Source: Armillaria gallica (taxonomy: Eukaryota > Basidiomycota > Agaricomycetes > Agaricales > Physalacriaceae). From it: a stretch of DNA of 64,000 nucleotides. Under the pieces are notes generated by a model. That model saw nothing but the letters and a program-made list of their open reading frames with translations, made no database searches and was not told the origin of the DNA. The stretch spans positions 372,001 through 436,000 of the forward strand of contig JBANDB010000010.1 of the NCBI GenBank assembly GCA_037576215.1, given 5' to 3'. Both the position numbers and the translations under genes were made by a program. Every line of letters begins with the position of its first letter. Within the stretch, counting starts at the first letter, position 1. This document shows positions 1 to 11,972 of the stretch, one piece after another.

Positions 1-1749
1 CCACGTTTTGATGGTATTCGCCGTGCTCAATCCTGTTGTACTACCCTTCGGAACATTTTACTTTTTCGTTGAAGCCGGTGCGTTCTTCTCTGTATCTCAG
101 CCTATCAAAAAAAAATAACGTGTCTGTAGGAGTAATCAAAAACCAAGTATGTTCTTTTGTCCTTTCTACAATAACTTGCTTACCCCAGTCCTCAAGCTGA
201 TTCACGTCTACGCCAAAAATTACGAGGGCGAGGGAAAGCTCATCTTGATACGGATACTGCGATATTCGTTAGATGGTAAGAAATCTACACGACTGTCTGA
301 GAATTAGTTTTTGACGTTTAATAAGGCCTTATCTTATCTCAGGTTCGTATATACTACGTGGGCAGAAACCGGTCGCTGAAGGAATCCTACTAGACTGTCT
401 TTCTTGCATATATGGCTGCCTTGAAGGAGGATGCCAATGCTGCCCTCTCCGCCGTGCTCATTGTGTTCACAGTTGTCGTGAAGTTTCTGTGATTCAATCT
501 CTCAACCTCATGCAATACACATAGCATGACACAAATGTGTCGAGCACAGTTTGAACGTGACGATGTGCAGGAAGCACATATTGTCTGCGGACGGCCGGAG
601 GCGGCAGGCATACTCAACATTAAGGGAGGGGAGACCGGAAACACCAAACAGGACATGAATACTGCCTTCAGTACGAATTTGCAACGACGGCAATTCTGGC
701 AGCTACCAGCTTGGGTGACGCTTTTTTTTGCTAAAGATCGGCGTCAACCAAATAATCCCTCGGCAGGAGGACCCAACCCTTCCTGTACAGAGCACCGTTC
801 ATTTTCACGTCTTGGGTCTGGTACATCACAGGCAGAAGAAAATGAACCACCCTCCCGACTCGCGGCTGGAAGCAAACTTGAGCCCCCGTTGTCACCAATC
901 GTTCCACCTGTAGAACCTATGCCACGAATTGAAGACGACCTCCCCGTTGTTCCTCACCCACCGCCTGTAAGCTGGGATGACTTAACGATCGCTGACCTAC
1001 CTTACGACAACCCATACTACACCCGTGCTATTAGCAATGCTCTCTGGCTACCACGAAACCCATGCGGTCTACTTGATCTCGAGGATACCATTGATCTCAA
1101 GACCTCTATCACAGTCGAAGCTTCCGCCGGCAAGATAGGGACTTGGATCGGGATTCCCGAAACAGAATCTCCATTGCAGATGTCCACACTATCACTGTAT
1201 CCATCACATATTTCATCACCACCCTCCGAACGACGTGCTTCCAGCTTTGCGGTGGATGGTACGGAGGAGATCGATCTCCCACCCGCTATTGCAAGGCGCG
1301 TGGAAGTGAAAGAAGGTGACATTGAGCAGGCGGCTGCACCTCGAAGGGCCTCTCTGTCACGAGGTCGGCCGAGTATCAGCAAGAGGCAACCGAGTTTGTC
1401 TAGTCTGCAGCAATCGATTAAACCACCAAGACCGTATCTCGAAGGCACCGAGCTACTTCGACTTGAATCTCCTAGCCGGCCAGGACCCCCCGACCGCCCT
1501 GCTTCTGGTCATTCTTCACAGCCTCTACCCGATGTTCATGCTCAGGGTGACTTTGTGAGGGCCAACGCTGCACGTCGGATATCTATGGGTGCCCTGAAGC
1601 ATGCAGAGAACATATCGACTCATCATGCAATTCTTCAGGAGGTAGTGGCGGAAGAACGGTCTGCCTTGGAGAACAGACTGAAGAAGGAAAATGCTACAAC
1701 ATCATGGTTTACCTCGTGGATGTACCGGAGGGGTTCAAGACCGGAGTGA
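1..1749 (+). CDS. CSC1/OSCA-like calcium-permeable stress-gated cation channel, left copy, 5' part outside window
   Basis: C-terminal part of a DUF221 (RSN1_7TM) channel of the plasma or internal membranes; the window opens inside the exon for the transmembrane stretch HVLMVFAVLNPVVLPFG. Exons read in frame: 1-77, 130-146, 197-275, a 17-nt microexon 326-342, 394-488 and 525-1749. The last exon begins with the family motif MCRAQFERDD and carries the C-terminal tail domain (PHM7_ext-like; LPYDNPYYTRAI, LWLPRNP) followed by a Ser/Pro/Arg-rich, probably disordered end. It is a tandem paralogue of the complete gene at 3952-8971 with the same exon structure. The protein is clearly diverged outside the tail domain, where DNA identity becomes almost complete. 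Family function (mechanosensitive/osmotic cation channel) is established for relatives; the role here is inferred. Confidence 0.85.
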
Positions 1750-2490
1750 TCTTGTGTGGTGGTTGTCGGTGCTGGAACTATGTTCAAGTGACAAATTTGA
1801 TAGCCTACCTCGGAGTGATTTAGTTTGGTATATTTTGTGTATAGGCGAAAGGACGCATAGTGGGTGTAGTTCTGATATTTAGAATGGATATGTCAGTTTT
1901 ACAGGACCCGTCTCCAAGTACTCAACAGCCCGCGTCCAACCCCAATTTCTTCCTCCAGCAGGTCGTATGACTAAAATCACCACGTGGAAGCGCGTCCAAG
2001 CGTTCCATGGATCCAATGAAGCTAGCGCTGAATATCCCTCAAGGCCTCAAGCTCAAGCCTGGTCCATGATTTGTGGCCTGCCATCTTATGCCAGAAGTTA
2101 GAACGGTACAATGAGTCTGATCACAGGAGAATTATCAGGAGCATGGCAATGATCAGAGGCGGTGACGACAACTGGAGGGTTAGAGATTGTTGAACATAAA
2201 GGATACCCATGTTGTCGGATGCTAGTGGCAAGGAGAGGGCAGTTGCAGGGAAGTGGTATGCACTATCGGGAGGGCGAGACGAAGCTGGGCTACCATCGAT
2301 ATCAGCCAATGGCAACGACAACGACGCTGTCATCAGGGTGTGTGAGACCGTGTTAGCTAGCGTACACTGTAGAGACATAGTAGGCGCAAGGTAGACGGCC
2401 TTGCCGGGCCCGGCTGACCGAAGCATTCCTAAACGGGCTTGGTATCCAAACACATGCAACTCCTGTGCTCTGATTTCTTGTCATCCTACC
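1750..2490. other. Intergenic, 3' of CSC1 copy 1 and 5' of NDUFS4
   Basis: About 740 bases. I see only short chance reading frames on both strands and no family motif. It should contain the CSC1 copy 1 terminator and the NDUFS4 promoter, but I cannot place either. Confidence 0.5.
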
Positions 2491-3225
2491 ATGTCATTCA
2501 TCCGTTGTGCAAGGACTGCCTTAGCGGTTAGAGGTGCGCCTCTGGGGCAGCGGCGTCTCTTGGCACGAGGCGTTAGCAATGAATCAGCCCCGGCCACCAA
2601 GTCAGCGGAGTCGTCAGAAATCGTAGCTCCCGCTCCCCCCCGAGATGTAATGGTTGCAGAGGTTGTGAGTGGTGCTCCAGGTACGTTTCGATTGCCCTTG
2701 TGTGAAAATGCGTAGCTTACGCGTCCTCGCAGAGGAACTTCGCCACCGAGCGGTGCGGATATATCAGCCGACTCGGAACACTATGCAAAGCGGGGCAGCG
2801 AAAACCGAGCGCTGGCGTATAGATTTCGACACAATGTTAAGCGGTGGTCGTTGGGAGAACCCCTTGATGGGTTGGGCTAGCTCGTGAGCCGCCCCCGACC
2901 CAATGCTGTCGAATGGTATTGACGCAGAGAACAGGGCTGATTACATGCAAGGAACGAGGGTTTCATTTAGATCGAAAGAAGACGCCATGCATTTCGCGGA
3001 GAAGCAGGGTATGTTTTCAACCTATGTCACTCAAGTGCGCTTTCTTATTACCCTTCACACCTTCCAGGATGGGATTATTATGTGTAAGTGATCGGACAGC
3101 TCATGAGGATATTCTTGCTCATCGTCTACAGGCAACCTCCCGCGACTAAGAGAGTTCCTCCCAAGAATTACAGCGAGAATTACAAATATCGTCCAACCAC
3201 CCTTCGTATTATGAAGACCAAGTAG
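2491..3225 (+). CDS. NDUFS4: NADH:ubiquinone oxidoreductase (complex I) NDUFS4-type subunit, mitochondrial
   Basis: Accessory subunit of the matrix arm of respiratory complex I, needed for assembly and stability. Five exons (2491-2680, 2733-2883, 2935-3008, a 16-nt exon 3068-3083, 3132-3225) sum to 525 nt, giving 174 aa, close to the usual ~175. The N-terminus is Arg/Ala/Ser-rich and lacks acidic residues at first (MSFIRCARTALAVRG), as in mitochondrial targeting peptides. The mature part shows the ETC complex I conserved region: RIYQPTRNTMQSG, ERWRIDF, ENPLMGWASS, the F-x-S-KEDAMHFAEKQGWDYYV stretch, and the basic C-terminal end NYKYRPTTLRIMKTK. It lies between the two CSC1 copies on the same strand and looks intact, so it was carried along or trapped by that duplication. 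Confidence 0.95.
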
Positions 3226-3951
3226 AACTACAATCATACATGCGTTTGTCTGTATAATGCATGTATATTCTTATCAGTGTGCGCTCGACGACGACTCAAA
3301 AGGACAAGGAAATTAATGGAAGACAGGGCATCAGTAAGTGATGCTTAAAAGGAGAGACTAAGCTACCACCCTCTCGTCTCGTAATTGCCATTTGTGAGCT
3401 CACAATTGTCGCTGAATCACGACGCTGTCTCGTTCTCCTTTTCAGTAGCTGCTCATTAAGATTCTTTGTATTAGCCTTCTTTTACCTTGTACGTATCCAT
3501 TGCTTCTGATTGCGGTTTTCAGATGGAGCTGTCGTATAAATGGACCGTGCTCACGTAGTGTACCCCATCTCGTTTGCAACGCGTATTCACCCTTTTATCC
3601 ACTTTTATCGCTCATTCCGCCGTCTCGTGATTCCAATACGTTATAGTCAAAATTCTGATCCCGGATCATTTCAACGGATGAAAATGCAGAATGAACGTAT
3701 GATTCGTTGTCAAAAACGTCGCTATCTTCTAGCGAATGAATTTCGCTGAATTTCGGCGACTTTTTGTATGACGCGTACCACGTGCTCATTGCATGTTATG
3801 ACGGTCCGCCGCTCCGACAGCCCCGAGTCCTTGACCGTGGGTTGCGATTTCCATGTCACGCTAGCATCTACCCTCTACCACCTCTAGTCTTTGACCTCTG
3901 CGTGTTTCTCGATTATCTGACGTCTAAACTTACATTTACGACCACCACATA
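3226..3951. other. Intergenic, upstream of the complete CSC1 gene
   Basis: About 725 bases with no supported gene. Probable 5' regulatory region of the CSC1 gene that starts at 3952; no motif identified with confidence. Confidence 0.5.
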
Positions 3952-6900
3952 ATGAGCGACATCCAAACTCGACCGTTTTCCAAGAATTACAGGTGTGATG
4001 CTATCCCTGTCTCGTCTTGCTGTCTTAAAAGACTCATGCCATCACTATAGTGGACTGATAAATCAGTCTGTAATTGCTATAGGGATCACTGTACTATGCG
4101 TCGGAGGCCAGGAATACATGAAAAGGAAACGCAGAGGGAAAAAACGATATGAAGAAGGGCTTGGAAGCAGGGAAAGTTGGCAATTTGGATAGTAAGTCCG
4201 TCTTCAAGTTTCTTGCGAATTCCTCCGGAGACGAGTGTAGATACAATTCAAGTTTCCTTCAAATCCATTCTTCATTCTACCCCTGTACCAACCAATACTG
4301 ATCTTGTGCCGTTGCAGCCTGTATCAAGGCAGGTCCTGGGCTTGGTGAGTTTGTTGAATTACCCATGCGGCATCTTTTCTTACGCAGTCATTAGGAAGCC
4401 ATCGCCTCCGTCGCCAAGAGGATGGATATTGTCGTGGGTTCCGCAAGCTGTGTGGTTTCCTGAAGCGAAGATGAATGAAATTCGGGGTATTGATGCAACA
4501 TTGTATATTCGGTTTCTTCGTGGCTGCTGTACGTTTCCATCATCTCTATATGAGCAGAACATCTGACACGCTTACTTAGTTTGGTTCGCTCTGTTGCACA
4601 CAGTCACCACGTTTCCCGTGTTGTTCCCCATTCACGTCAAATTCTCTGGACCTGACATTGATCCCAAATCCATGACTCGCGCCTCCATTTCTTCCCTTGT
4701 CTCTACGGACCAAGGGAAATCCTTGCTGTGGATTCATATATGCATCTTGTTTTGGATCACCCTGACGTGGATTGGTACACTGTTTTGGATAGCCCATGGC
4801 GCATTCATGTTGCGCGCGGAAAACATCACACAGGCCACGAAACGTATTTCCTCGGGGTCAGGCGAAGGTACTCGTCCAGAATATCACCCTCATCCTCATC
4901 CACAGTTCAATTTTGCGTCTGCCCCATCACTGGAGGTCTTACATCCGATAAACGGTCTTCGTCTGCGTACTATCATGGTATCAAATGTTCCTCCGCAATT
5001 GAGAGATGAGAAGGTGCTCAAAGAATACTTCGAGTACTATATGTCCCGAAAGCTAGAGCGTCCGGGATTGGGTCTGACCTCGACAACACAGCCAGGTTTC
5101 TTCAATAAGTCCTTCCTCTTCCTCTTCAATCACGCCAAACGTCTTCCAGTTATACCCCACGAATCGAAGGATGGAAAGGACCACTCTTCTCCTCCCGATC
5201 CGGAGAATGTGCCTGTGATAGATCGTGTTGTGGTTGCGAGAAAGATGACTGAGTTGGCTTCGCTTCTGGAACGCCGCGAGGACATTCTTAGACTCTTGGA
5301 GACGGCGCACATTAAACTGGCGAGAACTGCCCTCGAGGCTGTCAAAAAGGCCATGCATCGAAAAGAGGCGAATAAACCTTTTTCTCGGAGCAACTCCAGG
5401 GCCAAACTTGTTGCGAAACAGAGGAAATCGATTGCCGATGTTGAACAAGGTGATGCCGAATTAGAAGGTGCTCTCAGTGAAGAGGAGCGGATGGAACAGC
5501 TCATCAAGGTTCTGGGTCCATTCGTCGATGAATTTGAGCTAAGGCAAAGTGGGGCCAGGCTCAAGAGATCTTCCCACGGTTCAAATCACGTTTTCCAACA
5601 GCTGCGAACAGAAGGATCTACTGACTCCGACGAGGGCTCCTCAGAAAGTCCCACCGCCTACCCTCCCACATCTGCGAATGGACGGCGGCGCAAGCGCAAG
5701 ACCACCATCTGGGAAGCACTCCTCAGCCTACCGCGGAGCAGTCTTGATGCGTACCAACCCTTGGTCAATTTATCGCATCTCTTCCGCGGAAAGACAGTTC
5801 CATCCATCGACTACTATACAGCTAAACTCAATCTGCTAACGTCCCTCATAACGGAGAACCGCGCTAAGCCTGTGGTAAAATTCGATCCCGTCTCGACCGC
5901 ATTCGTTACTTTCGCCAATCCAGACGATGCGAGAAAGGCCTGCAAGTATCTGGCAGTCCACCCTCATAACCCACTTACGTGTTTAGTCACGATGGCTCCA
6001 GAGTACCAGGATTTGGACTGGATCCGGGTTATGAAATCGTCTTTCAATGCAGAGGTCAGATTCCTTCTTAAATCCCATTTTCTACTTGCTTATTTTTGCG
6101 CTAGTTCGTAAAAGATTGGGTTGTGAGCGTGGGTGTATGGTCAGTGGCATAAGATTCGTTTTTTAAATTACATCTAGACAAACCTCTCGCAGGGCATTCA
6201 CCATCTTTTGGTTGTTTCCGGTGTCATTACTCGTTGGTTTAGTATCTATTCAGAACATCAGTGCTTTCTGGCCTAGTCTTGTAAGGTTCCCTCTTTCTTC
6301 CTGCATTCTATGCTCATCGCCGCACTTAGAAAGCATACCTCGACAAGCACGCTTGGGAGGAAGAAGTGATTCAATCATTTCTTCCTACCCTTCTCGTGGC
6401 TCTGTTAGCTCTACTTATCCCGCTTATCCTGTTACTCATCGCTAAAAAGGCTCATACAATTACGACCCTTTCAGCTCTTCACGACCGAATCATGACTAGA
6501 TATTACAAGTTTCTTATTGTCAACGTTCTTGTATTTTTCTGTGTAGGCACTGCTGCCATGCAGTCTCTCCTCACCTCTTTCCGAGCATCGGCGAACAGGC
6601 CCGACATTCTCCAGATTGTGGCAGATAGTTTTCCATCAGCTGGACCATTCTACGTTGGTTGGCGTGAGTGCTTCAGGCAATTCATAAGAAGCCGTCGACG
6701 CTGATCGACCTTTCAGTCATTTTCACGGCCGCTATGCATGGTGGTTTTGAAATAATATTGCGTATGTCACATGCTACTTACACATCTTTCGCACGAACTG
6801 ATCGCTTCTATTTTCAGTCGGTGTAAGATCTATCTACTTTCTTTCGTCGTCTACGGGATGATTAAAGAACTTTTATCAAAGTTACCCCTTATCATGTACC

Positions 6901-8971
6901 CTACAACTAAAAGACAACTTACTCCGTGAGTTTTCCAGTCCAAAATTTCGACAGTGTTTCCAACTTTTCCGTAGACGTAAACGAGCGGTCGGAATACGTC
7001 CTCGGACGTTCAACTTTTACTGTCAGTATAATGATGACATCGCCACTCGACCGCTCTGAATCATTTGTAGATTGGCTCCCTACACATTTATTGGTGATCC
7101 ATGTTTTGATGGTATTCGCCGTGCTCAATCCTGTTGTACTACCCTTCGGAACATTTTACTTTTTTGTTGAAGCCGGTACGTTCTTCTCTGTATCTCAGCC
7201 TATCAAGAATAATAATTTCTTTGTAGGAGTTATCAAAAACCAAGTATGTTTTACTTTTCCTATCCTCGATGGCCACAAGCTTACCCGAATCCTCAAGCTA
7301 ATTCACGTCTACGCTAAAAATTACGAGGGCGAGGGAAAGCTCATCTTGATACGAATACTGCGATATTCGTTGGATGGTAAGAAATCTACATGACTATCTG
7401 AGAATTAGTTTTTGACATTGGATTAAGGCCTTATATTATCTCAGGTTCGTATATACTACGTGGGCAGAAATCGGTCGCTGAAGAAATCCTATTAGGCTGT
7501 TTTTCTTGCTTATATGGTTGTCTTGAAGAAGGAGGTTAACGTTGCCCTCTCCGCCGTGCTCATTGTGTTCACATCTGTTGTGAAGCTTCTGTACGTAAAA
7601 TTGTTTTCTTTGACACTCTCAACCTCATGAAACACCCATAGCATGACACGAATGTGCCGAGCACAATTCGAACGTGACGACATGCGAGAAGCACATATTG
7701 TCTGCGGACAAAAGGATGCGGCTAGCAATGAAATAGGAGAGACCGAAAATACAGAACAGGACATGAATGGCCTTATCAATACTGATTCGCAGCGAGGGGG
7801 GTTCACCTGGCAACTACCAGCTTGGGTGACGTTCTCTTATGCCACAATCCGACATCATCCGAATAATCCTTTGACACGAGGGCCCAACCCTTTCCGTACA
7901 GAGCCCCGTTCATTTTCACGTCTCGACCCTGGTACATCACAGGCAGAAGAAAATGAACCGCCCTCTCGACTTGCGACTGGAAGCAAACTTGAGCCCCCGC
8001 TCCTTGCCCCGTTGTCATTAGTCGCCCCACTTTCAGAACCTATGTTACGAATTGAAGACGACCTCCCAGTTGTTCCTCACCCACCGCCTGTAAGCTGGGA
8101 TGACTTAACGACCGCTGACCTACCTTACGACAACCCATACTATACCCGTGCTATTAACAATGTTCTCTGGCTACCACGAAACCCATGCGGTCTACTTGAT
8201 CTCGAGGATACCATTGATCTCAAGACCTCTATCACAGTCGAAGCTTCCGCCGGCAAGATAGGGACTTGGATCGGGATTCCCGAAACAGAATCTCCATTGC
8301 AGATGTCCACACTATCACTGTATCCATCACATGTTTCATCACCACCCTCCGAACGGCGTGCTTCCAGCTTTGCGGTGGACGGTACGGAGGAGATCGATCT
8401 CCCACCTGCTATCGCAAGGCGCATAGAAGCAAAAGAAGGTGATATTGAGCAGGCGGCTCCACCTCGAAGGCCCTCTACATACCGAGGTCGGCCGAGTATC
8501 AGCCAGGGGCAACCGAGCTTGTCCAGCTTGCGACCACCGATTAAACCATATAGATCGTTTTCCGAAGGTACCGAGCCGATGAAGAAGAGGTCCAACTCAA
8601 TACTGTCTTTCTTCGAACCACCTCGACTTTCAACCCCTCGACTTGGATCCCCTCGGCCGGGGTCCTCTGATCGTCCTGCATCGCCGGTCGGTCGTCCTTC
8701 ACCTCGGCAGCCAAGTCAGGGATCCAATGTTCATACTCAGGGAGACTTTGTGACGGCTAATGCCTCACGGATATCTATGGGTGCCCCCCCTCAGCTGAGG
8801 CGCGCGGAGAACATATCGGCACATCATGCAATTCTTCGGGAAGTAATGGCGGAGGAACAGTCTGCTTTGGTGAATAGACTGGAGGAGGAAGAAGCAAACG
8901 CGGATAAAGCCACTTCTACAAAATCACGATTTACCTCGTGGATGTTCAAGAAGGCCACAGAAGCGGAATAA
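3952..8971 (+). CDS. CSC1/OSCA-like calcium-permeable stress-gated cation channel (complete copy)
   Basis: Eighteen exons sum to 4059 nt (1352 aa): 3952-3992, 4051-4191, 4318-4344, 4395-4528, 4580-6054, 6105-6139, 6193-6280, 6330-6663, 6717-6761, 6818-6822, 6882-6925, 6975-7021, 7071-7175, 7227-7243, 7298-7376, 7428-7444, 7496-7590, 7642-8971. Order of domains: N-terminal RSN1_TM with the conserved KPSPPSPRGW loop and three membrane spans, a long PHM7_cyt cytosolic domain that ends near DWIRVMKSSFN, the RSN1_7TM pore domain (FVKDWVVSVGVWAFTIFW, GFEIILLGLPLIMYPTTKRQLTP, VIKNQLIHVYAKNYEG) and an acidic/Pro-rich tail with PHM7_ext motifs. The 5-nt exon is required: omitting it gives an in-frame stop soon after. 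Relatives conduct Ca2+ in response to osmotic or mechanical stress. The start was chosen because exon 1 joins in frame to the first membrane span. Confidence 0.92.
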
Positions 8972-9247
8972 CCTCGTTCGGTGGTTGTTAGTGTTGGAAC
9001 CGTGTTTCATATTTCTCAGTGACGATTTGATACCCCCCTCGGAGTAATTTATCTTCATACATATTTTGGTGTATAGCGATGACATTCATGAACAGAGTGG
9101 ATACATGGAAATCTCCGTGGCTTGGAAGTACCTTATCGACAAGTCTGTTGTTTTCCCGATGGCTAGCCGAGGCCGATTATTTTCCTCGTTAGCAGGCGTC
9201 ATATGCTTCGAGTGTTTACCGACATTCACCAAGAGCGGCAGCCGTAG

Positions 9248-9258
9248 TATATATATAA
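9248..9258 (+). promoter_or_regulatory. TATA-like box of the GH131 gene
   Basis: A run of alternating T/A (tatatatataa) 49 bases before the GH131 start codon, followed by a pyrimidine-rich stretch. The position fits a core promoter of an inducible secreted-enzyme gene. Inferred from sequence only. Confidence 0.45.
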
Positions 9259-9306
9259 CATCCATCCCACTATGACGACCCCCCACTGTTCTTCGACTTC
9301 ATTAAA

Positions 9307-10722
9307 ATGTTCGCAAGCAAACTTGTCTTGGGTTCACTTCTGGTCAGCGCTGTTCACGCCGGAACAACCGTCTGGGATGGAAGTTTCAACCCCTTCAGCA
9401 CTCCTGCAGACTTTGATAAATGTTTGTCGACGGCCTTGCCCTGTCCTATTACCGCTACACTAACATACTCAACACACAGGGTCCTGGGCTAACCAAGTCG
9501 GCACGTACCAATGGGTATGATTCCTAACCAAACGTCTGATCATATGAGCTGACATTGTATATTAGTATATCCACGGTACCCAACCAACCAACGACTACCT
9601 CAACCTTAGTCCCTCTTTCAAAAACCCGGCGATGACTTCAGAGACGCACGGCCTGAAGGTTACCATCTCCACCAACGCCACATGGAACTCGAACATGGAG
9701 CGTGCAGAACTAATCCCGCAAACCACAGCGAATTTGGGAACTGGTACGTCTTTCCTTTGCAGTCGTCGGAATGTACTTCTCATTCTGTTGCAGGTACAAT
9801 GTTTTATCATTTCTCCGTGATGCGTTCCGACGTAAATCCCCCCGACGTGAGTTTCTCCAAGAGTTAGTATAATCAAAAGGTAATCTGAAGCTTTGCGGCC
9901 ATAGCCCACCCTCGAGCATCAGGTTCTCTTCTTTGAGAGCCACTTCACTGAGGTACTTGATTTCTGGATTAGTGGACGTCTTGCGACTGACCAAAAACTT
10001 ACGCATAGCTGAAGTATGGTGTCGCCCCTACTCCCACTGACCTCCAGTGGATGGTTTCCAGCCAACGTCAATGGGGCACCAACTTTGCGGCAGGCGTCTG
10101 GTTCAACTTTGCCTACGAGATTAATGTGAGTCGCCTTCCAGCATCCAGCACAATCTCCACCAACTTGGTGCAAATAGTTCAGTGCCGAAACTGTCGGTCT
10201 CTGGGCATCCACAGGATCCTCGGACCTGGCCAAAGTTGTCGAAAACGTTTCCGCGCCGACCTCCACAAACTCTGAAGACTTCCACGTTGGTGTTTTGCGT
10301 ATCGTCAACCAACAACCGGCAGAAGATTGGTATATCTCTGGGGTCTACATCGAGACCGGAAGTATCACCACCAGCATCTCCAGAGGCAGCAGCAACTCCA
10401 CGGCCCCGAGCTCCACGGTGGCGACTACCGCGGCGCCTACGACATCTAAGGCAGCCAGTTCAACAACCGTAGCATCGACCACTACTTCTGCGTCGGAAGC
10501 GAGACAAACGCAGTGGGGCCAATGCGGAGGCGAGAGCTATCCATCTTCTCTTCTGATTCTTGAAAGATGCTGACTATCGGTTAGGGACCGGCTATGCAGG
10601 TCCAACTCTGTGTGCCTCGGGAACAGCCTGTGTTGCTGTTTCTCCTCCATACTACTATCAAGTGAGCAGCTCTATTTGATACCAGGTCTCCCAGAATCCT
10701 GACATGAAAATAGTGTCAATAA
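9307..10722 (+). CDS. Secreted GH131 beta-glucanase with C-terminal CBM1
   Basis: Glycoside hydrolase family 131 enzymes cleave beta-1,3/1,6- and beta-1,4-glucans. Nine exons (9307-9421, 9480-9514, 9566-9743, 9794-9846, 9905-9952, 10009-10125, 10178-10529, 10585-10661, 10714-10722) give 327 aa. Residues 1 to ~18 form a signal peptide (MFASKLVLGSLLVSAVHA). The catalytic domain follows at once (GTTVWDGSFN, WANQVGTYQWYIHG, ERAELIPQTT, VNQQPAEDWYISGVY). Next come a Ser/Thr/Ala linker and a CBM1 with the usual cysteine spacing (QWGQCGG, GYAGPTLCASGTACV, YYYQCQ-stop). The intron between linker and CBM1 begins with GC rather than GT. This points to a plant-cell-wall or litter-decaying lifestyle. The last exon is only nine bases including the stop. 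Confidence 0.93.
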
Positions 10723-11076
10723 GTAGTGAACAGATGTGCTGGATACGTGCATTTTTTAAATATGAGATTTCCTTTGATTTTTTGATTGCTGTTTCTTCAA
10801 TCGTTGGGACACTGTCGGCGAAAGTACCCAAAGTGCCCATCTGTCATTAAGTAGATGTCTTGCGCAGCGACGAATGCCTACACCTGAGGTCTCATGATGC
10901 TTTACGAGTCGCTGATACTAAAACTTAGTCAACGAGAAGGTATGACAATTCTAGAAGGAAAAGGTGCCGTTCATGATTGTCTGATGATAAGCCCTAAGTC
11001 CGCTCCATTCATATGATCAAGCAATAGAAAAATGGTTCGACAATTGGGGGACACTCATATGCACATAGTTCATGAT

Positions 11077-11868
11077 TTACAACAGACCTTGGAATATCGT
11101 GAATGGTTGAATTAGAAAAGCCGCGAAAACAACCTACCAATGACGCCGCAAGCAGCACGACCGCCTGCATTACCAGTCTTGAGAGACTCATCATCACCTC
11201 CTTTGCCGAGGTCATCAGTACCCGCATGTACAACAACCGCTCGCCTGTTACCCAAGGTCATTCGCATATAAATAAATAAGATAATGAAGAACGACTAACC
11301 CAATGATACTCAAAGGCCCATTAAGAGAAATGAGACTATCGCTGAACGAAAACGCAGCTACCCCCGCCTGGTCAGACTTGATGTTGCCCAGATCGCCCAC
11401 ATGCCTGTCCGTATCAGTCGGTGCACCATGATTTTTTCCAAAAGGATTAAAATGAGGCCCCGCAGACACGCATCCTCCGCTCAGGTCTCCAGATTGGCTG
11501 AAAGTCACTGTCAGGACTGTGGTGGTACTTGACCGGTAGGGTAAAGCTCACTGAATATGGAACCCACGCGACGCAGAAGGATCGAGGCCCTCAAGGTTGC
11601 CGGATACAATGACGGGAGCGCCTACCGAGGCTTGCTCGAACGTGACTTTGCCGATGACTTTCGAGTCCCCTTTGAGGAAGACGGTGGCCTAGAGAATCGT
11701 TATTTGCCGGCTAGCTAGTGTCAGTGTAGTGGAAATTGCCTTTGTTACTACCGCGGGGGCTGAGGGTGTGAAGGTATTCCACAAGAGAAATACGACAGCC
11801 GCGGCGAGGGCACCCCCAATAAAGAGGCTTTTTGTCGATGTCTTTTGCTTGTTGGTGTAGGGATCCAT
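11077..11868 (-). CDS. Cu/Zn superoxide dismutase with N-terminal membrane anchor
   Basis: Dismutates superoxide to hydrogen peroxide and oxygen. Five exons on the minus strand (11868-11752, 11688-11552, 11497-11300, 11244-11138, 11087-11077) sum to 570 nt (189 aa). The N-terminus is short and basic ([13 protein letters not shown]), followed by one hydrophobic segment ([16 protein letters not shown]) and then the SOD fold. This suggests a signal anchor, with the enzyme outside the cytosol. All key residues are present: Cu ligands in FHIHQSGD, the bridging and Zn histidines in [21 protein letters not shown], the last Cu histidine in VVVHAG, both disulfide cysteines (GGC, RAAC) and the active-site Arg. 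It converges with the GH131 gene. The very short last exon is the least certain part. Confidence 0.9.
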
Positions 11869-11972
11869 GGGTAAGTAGCGATATCCGGGATTCGGGGTGG
11901 TGCAGTCGTCAACCGTGCGTCATTAATGCGCGGCCCGGTTTCGGCCCGTAAAATCGCGAAATTGCCTCATTC

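Noticed and set aside
1017..1448. Long antisense frame (143 codons) over the CSC1 tail, mirrored at 8140-8595
   Set aside because: It overlaps the supported coding exon, has no family features, and is conserved only because the sense exon is.
5053..5564. Two overlapping minus-strand frames within the CSC1 cytosolic domain
   Set aside because: Shadows of the large sense exon 4580-6054.
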